DNA of 24,689 nt from Anaerolineae bacterium (GTDB taxonomy: Bacteria; Chloroflexota; Anaerolineae; Promineifilales; Promineifilaceae): contig JANQGC010000285.1 in assembly GCA_028277515.1 (NCBI GenBank), positions 1 through 24,689 on the forward strand, in the 5' to 3' direction. The position numbers and the translations under genes were made by a program. The notes below the pieces were generated by a model that saw only the letters and a list, made by a program, of their open reading frames with translations, ran no database searches and was not told the DNA's origin. Below are positions 1 to 7,603 of this stretch, piece after piece. How positions within the stretch are numbered: position 1 is the stretch's first letter; each line of letters starts with the position of its first letter.

Positions 1-569
1 CTGGTTTTGTTGTTGCAAACTTTCCAGTATGCCTTATGAACCTGTTTCTGCAAATTTTGCCGTTTTTAATGTTCAACCACGCTTTACTGTGGTGTTACCG
101 CTTCAAGACTGCGGCGAGTTAAAAGGTAAATTTTGCGGAGAATAGGCAATTTTTAACTTGTGAAAATATACCGAGTGCCGAGTGATTCTTCTATCAATTA
201 CTCGAAATCAATTTCATCCAAGATTGTCTATTCTTATTCAATTTTATCAATATTTCCCTATCGTATGAGCTTATTGCTTTAAATTCATGTCTCGGTATAA
301 TTAGAAAATCATTAGTGTTTTTTGCTGATTGATAAACATTGTTCTGGTCGAATTTCGGGAGGATTTACGTGCCGGAGATATTTGCACATAGTGTAATTTT
401 TTCATATCTCTTAATATTGGGGGATAGATTTTGGAGCTTTGTAAAAAACTTAAACAAAATCATTTCCATCCTGCTGGTCCCCACAAAAATTTACTTCACC
501 AAAGAAATCACCGTCTATCATATTGTCTTTTGTAAGCATTCCTTATTGTTAAATGGAGGGAAATGATAC
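1..569. other. AT-rich upstream region, mostly non-coding
   Basis: No convincing complete gene is seen. An open frame enters from the left edge at base 2 and stops at 143-145 (47 codons, possible internal ATG at 29). It could be the tail of an upstream gene, but nothing in it is recognisable. A tandem CCGAGTG repeat lies at 171-184. An ACCGAG stretch near 170 is echoed as its reverse complement CTCGGT near 291, a possible operator or long-range stem. A promoter candidate at 274-301 would leave a leader of about 260 bases before the first gene. A TTG-started frame at 339-566 has no family resemblance and was not accepted. Confidence 0.5.
274..301 (+). promoter_or_regulatory. Candidate sigma70/sigmaA-type promoter
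   Basis: A perfect TATAAT box lies at 296-301. A weaker TTGCTT box at 274-279 is separated from it by 16 bases. Transcription would begin near 308 and read into the HTH gene at 570 and the operon behind it. The box match is seen directly; promoter function is inferred. The -35 is poor (3 of 6), so in AT-rich DNA this could be chance. Confidence 0.4.
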
Positions 570-797
570 ATGGCTGATTCAGTTCAACCCACTGAAATTA
601 TGACGGTTCGCGAAATTTCTGAATACTTGAAATTAGCTCCCTCAACCATCTATCGCTTGACACAATCCGGCGAAATTCCAGCTCGTAAAGTTGGGGGAAC
701 TTGGAGGTTTTCCCGGAATCAGATTGATCGTTGGCTTGAAAACCCCACCAAAATTGCAATTTCCGAGTTAAGCTCGAATTACGAGTCGGGGAATTAA
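570..797 (+). CDS. Small HTH DNA-binding protein, excisionase/MerR-like family
   Basis: A 75-residue protein made almost entirely of one winged helix-turn-helix. Residues about 10-58 carry the hallmark excisionase-family pattern: a VREISEYLKLAPSTIYRL recognition region, then GEIPARKVGGTWRF, then a closing helix with RWLE. Family members bind DNA as phage excisionases or as small transcription regulators. No integrase lies nearby, so a regulatory role for the operon that follows is more likely than excision. The start is supported by a GGAGG at 555-559, ten bases before the ATG. The next gene starts about 30 bases after the stop, which suggests co-transcription. The family call is firm; the target is unknown. 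Confidence 0.85.
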   Translation: MADSVQPTEIMTVREISEYLKLAPSTIYRLTQSGEIPARKVGGTWRFSRNQIDRWLENPTKIAISELSSNYESGN

Positions 798-826
798 ATG
801 AGGACCCATCGAAATAAAGGACTGTG

Positions 827-2884
827 ATGTTGAAAAATAAAGTTGCTCTGTCCATTTTATTTATACTTGTATTGGTTACGATTCTGAACTTTTTGCCGGT
901 TCAAGCTCAAGGTTCAATTGACGAGTTGATCATTACAGATATTGATACTGCCGGGTTCCCACAAGTTAATCTTCAGTTTAGAGCTTTGGATATCTTGAAT
1001 CGACCGGTACCTGGCGTTGTGCGCGATACTTTCACAGTTACTGAAGATGGGAGCCAGATGCCTATCGACAGTGTTACGGAGACCGAAGAAGGAGTTTGGA
1101 TTCATTTTGTCATTGACGCCGGAGCTGGTATGACTGATGAGCGCTGGGATCGGGCTGAAGAGGGGTTGCTCAATTTTTTAAATGATACGCCTTGGATGCG
1201 TGATGGTCTTGATCATGTTGCGATTTCTGTCGTAGATTGGGCTGGTCTTCGCCCGCTCACTGATTTTACCAGCGATAGCGATAGTTTGATCGGCGTGGTA
1301 GAAGGATTTTCTCCACCTGGTGGAGCTTCGTTCTCTGATCCTTTGCCTGAAATAAGCAACATTTTGGATGAATTTGATTTACTTGAAGGGGCTGAGGGGC
1401 AAGCCAAGTTCGTTTATTTAATCTCTTCGGGACTTGAACGGGGAGGTGAAGATCGTGTTTCTCAGCTAGTCCGAAAATCGCAGGAACTTGAAATACCCGT
1501 TTACACAACCCTAGTACGAAGCGACCAACGCATTCCTTGCCCAGCTCCATTCGTTGATGAATCCGGAAATACTATCGTTCCTGGTTGTGATGAAAATCTT
1601 AGAGATGTTGGCGAACAAACGGGCGGTCAATATGTCCACTTTCAAAACAGCAATAGTCTTAATGACGGCTTCAGGGAAATAACTGACCATCGACTTCAAT
1701 ATAATCTTTCTTATCGCTCTAATATTGGAAATTCTGGAACACGGCAAGTGGAATTGATAGCAAACGCGGGAGAGAATGCTAATCAGACAGACATCGTTTC
1801 ATATGATATTGAAGTGAATCCGCCGCGTGTCCTCATTGAAAGCCCACGAGATGGACAGTTGATCACACGAAAGGCAGCAGAATATATTGAAGACCGGGGA
1901 GCAATACCTCCAACAACCCAGTCCGTGGCAGCCAATGTATTGTTTCCAGATAATCCGCGACGCATGCTACGCGCCACACTTTTTGTGGACGGAGCGGTGA
2001 AGGATGAGATTAATAATCCACAACAAGATGTAGAATTTTCTTGGAATTTACGTGATATCACTGAATTGGGTATCACTGACCATGCATTGATTGTTGAGGT
2101 TGAGGATGAACTTGGCCTTATTTCACAAAGCCCGTCTACTACAGCGCGAGTAGAGGTTTTCGTTCCACCTCAACCTACTCCGGAAGTACAAATTGAAACA
2201 ATTATCGCAACTGTTTTGCCTCCAACACCAACGCCTATTCCTTGCTTGTTGCCTGATTCGCTGTGCGATCCTGTTGAGAGGCCAGTACGGCAAAATCCGC
2301 TTGCTGTCACAAGTCTGATCGTTGCCCTGGCATCTTTAACATTTGCTGGGGTTGTATGGTTCAATCGTGACAAAGCGCCTGTACGAGCAGCCATCGAAGG
2401 GGTAACCTCGGCCGTCACGCGCATCACTAAACGCATCCAACGCTCCGAACCACGAGGTTATTTGGAAGTGATCGCCGGCGATGTCAATATTGGAAAAGTT
2501 CTAGAAATATACGGCGATACACCAATCGGCCGTTCCCGTCAAAATGCCGAATTGCTCTTCCAGCAAGATGATGAAAACTCTCCATTGAGCCGCTGGCACT
2601 GCACGATAATCGACGAGGAAGATCACTTCATGATCAAAGATGAAGATAGTGCTAACGGTACCTACTTAAATGGCGTTCGTTTGCAGCCGCTCGTGGCTGA
2701 AGAGTTGGTGGATGGCGATGAAATTGAACTGGCCAGAGTGGAACGTGGAGGTGTGCGTTTGCAATTCCGCATCGCCCAGGTTGATGAAACAGGTCTGGAT
2801 GGAGACCTACGCGAAACCCGCCGCACTCGGAAATCGAGTGACAATAATGACGATGATTTACGAACCCATGGAGATAGATTTTGA
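827..2884 (+). CDS. Membrane protein with extracytoplasmic vWA domain and cytoplasmic FHA domain
   Basis: About 685 residues. A hydrophobic N-terminus ends in VQAQ, so it is probably a signal peptide. A von Willebrand A-like domain follows (about 90-290), with a degenerate metal site: DAGAGM near residue 98 where family members have DxSxS. Next come an Ig-like or unassigned region (310-440), a Pro/Thr linker, one membrane segment (about 492-514) and a C-terminal FHA domain (about 550-655) with GRS, SRWH and NGTYLNG phosphothreonine-reading motifs. The predicted topology is vWA outside and FHA inside, so it could couple an external partner to kinase signalling. Start choice: GTG at 824 and ATG at 827 are adjacent. 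The ATG has the better spacing from AAAGGA (816-821) and was chosen. The stop overlaps the start of the kinase gene, so the two are translationally coupled. Confidence 0.85.
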   Translation: MLKNKVALSILFILVLVTILNFLPVQAQGSIDELIITDIDTAGFPQVNLQFRALDILNRPVPGVVRDTFTVTEDGSQMPIDSVTETEEGVWIHFVIDAGAGMTDERWDRAEEGLLNFLNDTPWMRDGLDHVAISVVDWAGLRPLTDFTSDSDSLIGVVEGFSPPGGASFSDPLPEISNILDEFDLLEGAEGQAKFVYLISSGLERGGEDRVSQLVRKSQELEIPVYTTLVRSDQRIPCPAPFVDESGNTIVPGCDENLRDVGEQTGGQYVHFQNSNSLNDGFREITDHRLQYNLSYRSNIGNSGTRQVELIANAGENANQTDIVSYDIEVNPPRVLIESPRDGQLITRKAAEYIEDRGAIPPTTQSVAANVLFPDNPRRMLRATLFVDGAVKDEINNPQQDVEFSWNLRDITELGITDHALIVEVEDELGLISQSPSTTARVEVFVPPQPTPEVQIETIIATVLPPTPTPIPCLLPDSLCDPVERPVRQNPLAVTSLIVALASLTFAGVVWFNRDKAPVRAAIEGVTSAVTRITKRIQRSEPRGYLEVIAGDVNIGKVLEIYGDTPIGRSRQNAELLFQQDDENSPLSRWHCTIIDEEDHFMIKDEDSANGTYLNGVRLQPLVAEELVDGDEIELARVERGGVRLQFRIAQVDETGLDGDLRETRRTRKSSDNNDDDLRTHGDRF

Positions 2885-3831
2885 AAGGCGTAGAACTCTA
2901 TCACGAACATTACCGCATTGAGAATGAAATCTCAAAAGGGGGTTTCGCTACCATTTATAAAGCGGAAGAAAAGGGACGTCACCAACCGGTCGCCATTAAA
3001 CTTGGCAAGGTGCACAAAGATCCGGCGTATGCTATGTCTATCACCGCTGAGGCCAAAATCATTCACCGCTTAAATCATCGCAATATCGTCGAGATCTTTC
3101 CGATCCCGCGCCATAAAAAAGCGGATATCTATTATGCTCGAGCCATGAGATTGGATGGCCGCCCTTACTTTTTTGTGATGGAATATTTAGCTGGCGGAAC
3201 ATTGTCTGACTATCTGGATCAGGTGGGATCCCTGCCGCCGGACGAAACGGCCGCTATTGGCTTAGAAATCGGTCGTGCTCTCGATCATATGCATCGCTCT
3301 GGCTACGCCCACAACGATTTGAAAATGGAAAATATCGTTTTCCGATCGCCGGTTGAGGTGGGGCAGCCCTATTCCCCAGTGCTCATTGACTTTGGTATTG
3401 CAACGCGCATCCAACCGCCTGGTGCCCTCTCGGTTTATATTGCGCCACCGGAGCAACTCAAGCAGCTGAAAATGATTGATCCCCCGGAACTGGAGCAAGA
3501 AATTGACCGTACGAAGGTGGATGTCTGGGGTCTTGGTGTTGTTCTCTACCGCATGTTAGGAGGTAAGCTGCCCTTTACTGGACGCAGTGAGAAACGCATC
3601 ACTGATCTTATCATTAATTCCCGACCAACTGCATTATACGAGCTTTCCGAGTTTGCCTCCCCAGAATGGGATGAACTGATCGTCGACGGGTGTTTAGCAA
3701 AAGATCCCAGCCACCGCTTGTCTATGCTGGAACTCGGCAAGGCTCTCAAACCATTTGCTGCTGGGGCCGTCGCTTCCAAGAAAGCCCAGCCCCAGAAAAA
3801 AAGCAGCTGGTGGCAACGGTTAGGATTCTGA
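2881..3831 (+). CDS. Soluble Hanks-type Ser/Thr protein kinase
   Basis: A 316-residue kinase with no membrane segment. It has a glycine loop KGGFATIYKA (19-28), the VAIK lysine at K40, a catalytic loop HNDLKMEN with Asp146, DFG at 170-172, and a DVWGLG helix-F motif. The usual HRD arginine is Asn (HND), so it is a non-RD kinase and may not need activation-loop phosphorylation. The ATP-binding and catalytic residues are present, so activity is expected. The C-terminus is lysine-rich and ends in SSWWQRLGF, which could be a membrane-associating tail (inference). The start is a TTG whose TTGA overlaps the stop of the vWA-FHA gene, with GGAGA at 2870-2874. It lies between an FHA protein and a PP2C phosphatase, a classical phospho-signalling trio. 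Confidence 0.92.
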   Translation: MKGVELYHEHYRIENEISKGGFATIYKAEEKGRHQPVAIKLGKVHKDPAYAMSITAEAKIIHRLNHRNIVEIFPIPRHKKADIYYARAMRLDGRPYFFVMEYLAGGTLSDYLDQVGSLPPDETAAIGLEIGRALDHMHRSGYAHNDLKMENIVFRSPVEVGQPYSPVLIDFGIATRIQPPGALSVYIAPPEQLKQLKMIDPPELEQEIDRTKVDVWGLGVVLYRMLGGKLPFTGRSEKRITDLIINSRPTALYELSEFASPEWDELIVDGCLAKDPSHRLSMLELGKALKPFAAGAVASKKAQPQKKSSWWQRLGF

Positions 3832-3851
3832 AGATAAAGGATAGTTATTCT

Positions 3852-5735
3852 ATGGCGAACAATAATAATAGCCAATCTCCTGAACAAATAACTTTTGGCA
3901 GCCAACAAGATCAAGGTCGTCGTAAGAAGATGGAAGATCGTCTTCGCGTTGACAACATCAATACTGCCGGAGGCCTCAACCTCACGGTGGCCATGGTGGC
4001 TGATGGCATTGGCGGTAATGTATTCGGCGAACGGGCTGCCGAACTAGCCATTGAAGTGACCTTTCAAGAAATCATGCAGTCAGACCTGGCTGACCCCAAG
4101 CGGCTGCCCATTCTCCTGCAGGGGGCCTTGCTCAAAGCCAATGATGCGGTGTTTGAAGAAGCCCGCCGGGACCGAACGAAACGTGGTATGGGCTCAACAG
4201 CAACCATTGCCGTAATTCATCAAGATCACCTTTATATGGCTAACGTTGGCGACAGCCGGGCTTATCTGATCCGAGATGGCGAAGCGATCCAGCTTACCCG
4301 AGACCATACCTGGGGCTTGGAAATGCTTGACCAAGGCTTGATAACGCCCGACCAGCTCGTCAAACATCCAAAGTCCGGCGAATTGGCACGCTCTATTGGC
4401 TATGATGCGGATCTGGAGGTTGACCTTGGCATTTATCTGAATGGCGAGGGTGGGGAAGAAGAAGCTTTAGAAAACCAGGGCATGCTGTTGCAGGTCAACG
4501 ACCGCTTACTCTTGTGTTCAGATGGCTTAATAAAAGAGCGGCATGACGGCCAGGGACATTACGTCGAACCGCAGGAGATCTACCATGTGCTTACCCACCG
4601 CGCCCCACAGGCGGCCGCAGAAGACCTGGTGTCAAAAGCCATAAAACGGGATGCAGATGACAATGTGAGCACGATTGTTTTGGAAATGCCCGGCAGCAAA
4701 CGCAGTTTTTATTTGCCTCCTGCTGTTTTGTATGGCGTTGGGGCATTATTGGCCGTTTTAATTCTCATCGCTGCTGCTTTCTTACTGCTTCCAACTTTCC
4801 AAAATGATCCCATTCCTGAGGCTAATGAAACAAATGGGCAAACGTTTGCTGCAACTTCTCCCACTGAACCGTCTCCCACAAGCTCTGCCCTGGCGGGAAT
4901 TGGTGAGGCCAGCCCAACGCCGGAAACAACGATTTTGGTTGTTGCTGCTCAGGGAAATGCGGCCTGGGATGTGGATCAAGAAGTAATCGCCCCACAAAAT
5001 GGCCAGCGCTTGCCGGTTTTTGGCGAAGGGGTTGATCCGATTTTTCGCAGCGGTAATGAACCGGCGCAGTTGACCCTTTATGATGGTTCACAGCTCTGGT
5101 TGGATGGCAATACTGAAATAATTGTTATCCCTCCTTCAGAAAATGGCGGTGGGACCTCCATTACTTTGTCATCAGGCAAACTGGTGCTGCAGTCCAGCGG
5201 ACCCGTTCGGATCAGCAACCCATTGGGGGCCTGGGCCGCTGTTGATCAGCCAGGAAGCCTGATGGGGGTGTATCAAGAGCCCACAGAGATTGGGTTTGAA
5301 GCGCACTGTTTACAAGGTGGCCAATGCATCGTGCATGGTGACTTGGGACAAGAAACGAATATAAGTCCAGGCTGGATGAGCCGGGTCGGCAGCAATGGTC
5401 AGCCTGGCGAACCTGAGCCACTCGACGTGAACTTGTTCCATTTCAGCTCTATTGTACCGGAAGCAACAGCAACACTCCAGGCTACGGAGACACCCATGCC
5501 AACAATGACACCCACCCCACCGCCAACGCGTCTGCCACCAACCCCGACGCCTACCCCAATACCTGATAAGGATGGAGATGGCATACTGGATGGGGCAGAT
5601 CAGTGTCCCAATACGCCTGGTGTTCAAGAATATGGTGGCTGTCCAGAACCAACGCCAGAACCGCCCCGACCGGAAAAAAATGAAGAAAAGGAAAAGGAAA
5701 CTAAGCCAAAACCAACAACACCGCCAGATAGGTGA
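3852..5735 (+). CDS. Transmembrane PP2C-family Ser/Thr phosphatase with FecR-like and TSP3-like ectodomain
   Basis: A 627-residue protein. The N-terminal PP2C/PPM domain (about 10-285) retains the metal-binding acids: KKMED (Asp29), VADGIGG (Asp51), CSDGL (Asp224) and DDNVS (Asp270). It also has the GMGSTA and NVGDSRAYL signatures. One membrane helix follows (about 289-313), then a Pro/Thr linker, a FecR-like beta domain (about 370-510) with a Cys pair in HCLQGGQC, a second Pro/Thr linker, a thrombospondin type-3-like Asp-rich motif DKDGDGILDGADQCP (about 572-590) and a Lys/Pro tail. The catalytic part faces the cytoplasm and the rest faces outside. It should reverse phosphorylation by the neighbouring kinases. 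The frame stays open upstream to 3690 inside the kinase gene, but the ATG at 3852 has AAAGGA at 3836-3841, begins just before the PP2C domain and is the sensible start. Confidence 0.92.
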   Translation: MANNNNSQSPEQITFGSQQDQGRRKKMEDRLRVDNINTAGGLNLTVAMVADGIGGNVFGERAAELAIEVTFQEIMQSDLADPKRLPILLQGALLKANDAVFEEARRDRTKRGMGSTATIAVIHQDHLYMANVGDSRAYLIRDGEAIQLTRDHTWGLEMLDQGLITPDQLVKHPKSGELARSIGYDADLEVDLGIYLNGEGGEEEALENQGMLLQVNDRLLLCSDGLIKERHDGQGHYVEPQEIYHVLTHRAPQAAAEDLVSKAIKRDADDNVSTIVLEMPGSKRSFYLPPAVLYGVGALLAVLILIAAAFLLLPTFQNDPIPEANETNGQTFAATSPTEPSPTSSALAGIGEASPTPETTILVVAAQGNAAWDVDQEVIAPQNGQRLPVFGEGVDPIFRSGNEPAQLTLYDGSQLWLDGNTEIIVIPPSENGGGTSITLSSGKLVLQSSGPVRISNPLGAWAAVDQPGSLMGVYQEPTEIGFEAHCLQGGQCIVHGDLGQETNISPGWMSRVGSNGQPGEPEPLDVNLFHFSSIVPEATATLQATETPMPTMTPTPPPTRLPPTPTPTPIPDKDGDGILDGADQCPNTPGVQEYGGCPEPTPEPPRPEKNEEKEKETKPKPTTPPDR

Positions 5736-5806
5736 TAATCCGGATAAGCAAAAATTTTATTCCTAAAGTTTACTAACAAGGATTTTTTCGTTTCAAGGAT
5801 TAAATT

Positions 5807-7489
5807 ATGGTTACCAAAAAAACTTTTATTTTTATCTCTCTAGCATTTTTACTCTTGATAGGGGAACTCACTTTCTCAACAAATGTGTCTTCCCTCACAG
5901 CCTTGCATTCGGAAGATATTATTGATGAGAGTTACCCTAACATTCAAGAAACTATTAAAAAAGATTTTCATCAGGAAGCAGGTAAGCGTTATCAATTAAA
6001 TAAACTTACTAATCCAAGTAGAAATAATTTTAACCTTGGTCCTCTTGGTATAAGTGCGATTATTGATAACCTAATTGAGACATTTTCAACAGATCAGATA
6101 ATGGATACAGAAAATTTATCTGATGCTTTCACTCCTTTGAAAACTACAGAGGAAAACAATTTCGAAGTTGAAGAAACTATATTAGGTTTCTCAAGGAATG
6201 TTTACGCTGCAAGAAAAATACCAGGCCCCACCATAAATTACCTGATAGATCTATCTTTCTACACTTCACAAGCTCTTGATAAAGATATTAGTTTTCATCT
6301 ATTTAGTGCAGAAGACCTTGGCGAAAACATTGATTGCGACCCTATTGACGATAGGGTAGATATCACAACCGAAGATATGTTGCCCTTAATAAAACCGATA
6401 TTACTTGAATGCAATGCTGAAGTTTACAATGGATCAACTTTCAAATTAATGATCGATGATCCTAAGCCAAAGGGAGTAAAAATTTCTGCGGAGGATAATG
6501 AAGCAACTGTGAAAATTGGAGGACTCCAAAATATCCCCTTTATCTCTAATGGTGATGGTTGGGTAAGTACCGTCAATCTGCAAAATCAGCGACCAGAATC
6601 TGCAGATTTCAATCGATTTTATTCGGTCGCTCAATGTGGTGATTGGACGTTTGCTGGCGCAAATAATGGACTATTCTTTCTTGAAAAAGATGATGACACT
6701 TGGGAACAAGTGCCCAGACTACCAATCGACAAAATCGTCAACGGTCTCGTCTTCACAAAGGAGGATTGCACCCAGTTATATGCGACGTCATTTGGTGGAG
6801 GTCTTTACGTTGGTGATTTTATTAACGATAGCTGGACGTGGGACCCTGTTGGAGGATTAACTGAGGATGAGGAAGGTACTGCTTGGACTTTGGCATATAT
6901 TGACGAAAAATTATTCTTCGGAAGCGATGAAGGTATCAAATTCTCTGAACTACCCGAGGAAATTGGAGAATGGACAAATACAAACATAACTGACATAGTT
7001 TTAGGATTATCCGTTGGCACAGATGATCATTTATATAGTGCTGTTTGGGAAAAAGGAGTATATCAAACAGACCCAACGACAAATGCCAGTAATTGGACTC
7101 AACTACCATCTTTATCAGGAGGAAAAGAAAACAATCGTGTTTATTCGGCTAGCCGAAATGATTTAGGCACTGCAGTAGGAACACAGGAACAGATCAATTA
7201 CTTTGATGCCGATGAACAAACCTGGAAGACGGCGTCACCTTCCGAAACTAAGAATCGCACATATGCAATTTTTGCGACAGAGCATGCCCTCTATGCTGGC
7301 CAGCTTTCAAAAGCAATTTGGCAGAGCTTAGATGGAGGAAAAACCTGGAAAAAAATGCCCGATTTGCTCAGTTATGATGCTGGAAATAATGGCGAAGAAT
7401 TCCAGGTGCGTGGCTTCCATGTGGGACAGGACGGATATCTATATGCCGCAACCAGCAGTGGGATCTGGCGCTGGACAGGGACACCATAA
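5807..7489 (+). CDS. Secreted or membrane-anchored beta-propeller-like protein (BNR-type motifs)
   Basis: A 560-residue protein of unknown function. Residues 1-30 form a strongly hydrophobic signal peptide or anchor (FIFISLAFLLLIG). Residues about 30-265 are not recognised. The C-terminal half (about 270-558) has repeated short strands of the form 'L Y A (T/G) x x x G (I/L) (Y/W)' and an Asp-box/BNR-like SLDGGKTWKKM, which fits a sialidase- or YCF48-like beta-propeller. No catalytic site can be assigned. AAGGAT at 5795-5800 supports the start. Its codons look richer in A and T than those of the phosphatase and kinases on either side, and it interrupts that signalling series, so it may have been inserted later. 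It could be an extracytoplasmic partner of the ectodomains encoded next to it (inference). Confidence 0.7.
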   Translation: MVTKKTFIFISLAFLLLIGELTFSTNVSSLTALHSEDIIDESYPNIQETIKKDFHQEAGKRYQLNKLTNPSRNNFNLGPLGISAIIDNLIETFSTDQIMDTENLSDAFTPLKTTEENNFEVEETILGFSRNVYAARKIPGPTINYLIDLSFYTSQALDKDISFHLFSAEDLGENIDCDPIDDRVDITTEDMLPLIKPILLECNAEVYNGSTFKLMIDDPKPKGVKISAEDNEATVKIGGLQNIPFISNGDGWVSTVNLQNQRPESADFNRFYSVAQCGDWTFAGANNGLFFLEKDDDTWEQVPRLPIDKIVNGLVFTKEDCTQLYATSFGGGLYVGDFINDSWTWDPVGGLTEDEEGTAWTLAYIDEKLFFGSDEGIKFSELPEEIGEWTNTNITDIVLGLSVGTDDHLYSAVWEKGVYQTDPTTNASNWTQLPSLSGGKENNRVYSASRNDLGTAVGTQEQINYFDADEQTWKTASPSETKNRTYAIFATEHALYAGQLSKAIWQSLDGGKTWKKMPDLLSYDAGNNGEEFQVRGFHVGQDGYLYAATSSGIWRWTGTP

Positions 7490-7603
7490 AAATGAATCTC
7501 TGTTTGCGCTAAAGAAAAATATCCGGTATGCAAAAGACTCATTTAAAAGTGATATTTTTGTAAATAATTAACGAAAAAATCTAACAGACAAAAATATGCG
7601 GTA

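Noticed and set aside
339..566. 75-codon plus-strand frame with TTG start
   Set aside because: No ribosome site, no recognisable motif, AT-driven composition, and it lies in the probable leader of the HTH gene.
3690..3851. Upstream extension of the PP2C reading frame
   Set aside because: It overlaps the kinase coding sequence in another frame; the ATG at 3852 has a ribosome site and starts next to the PP2C domain.
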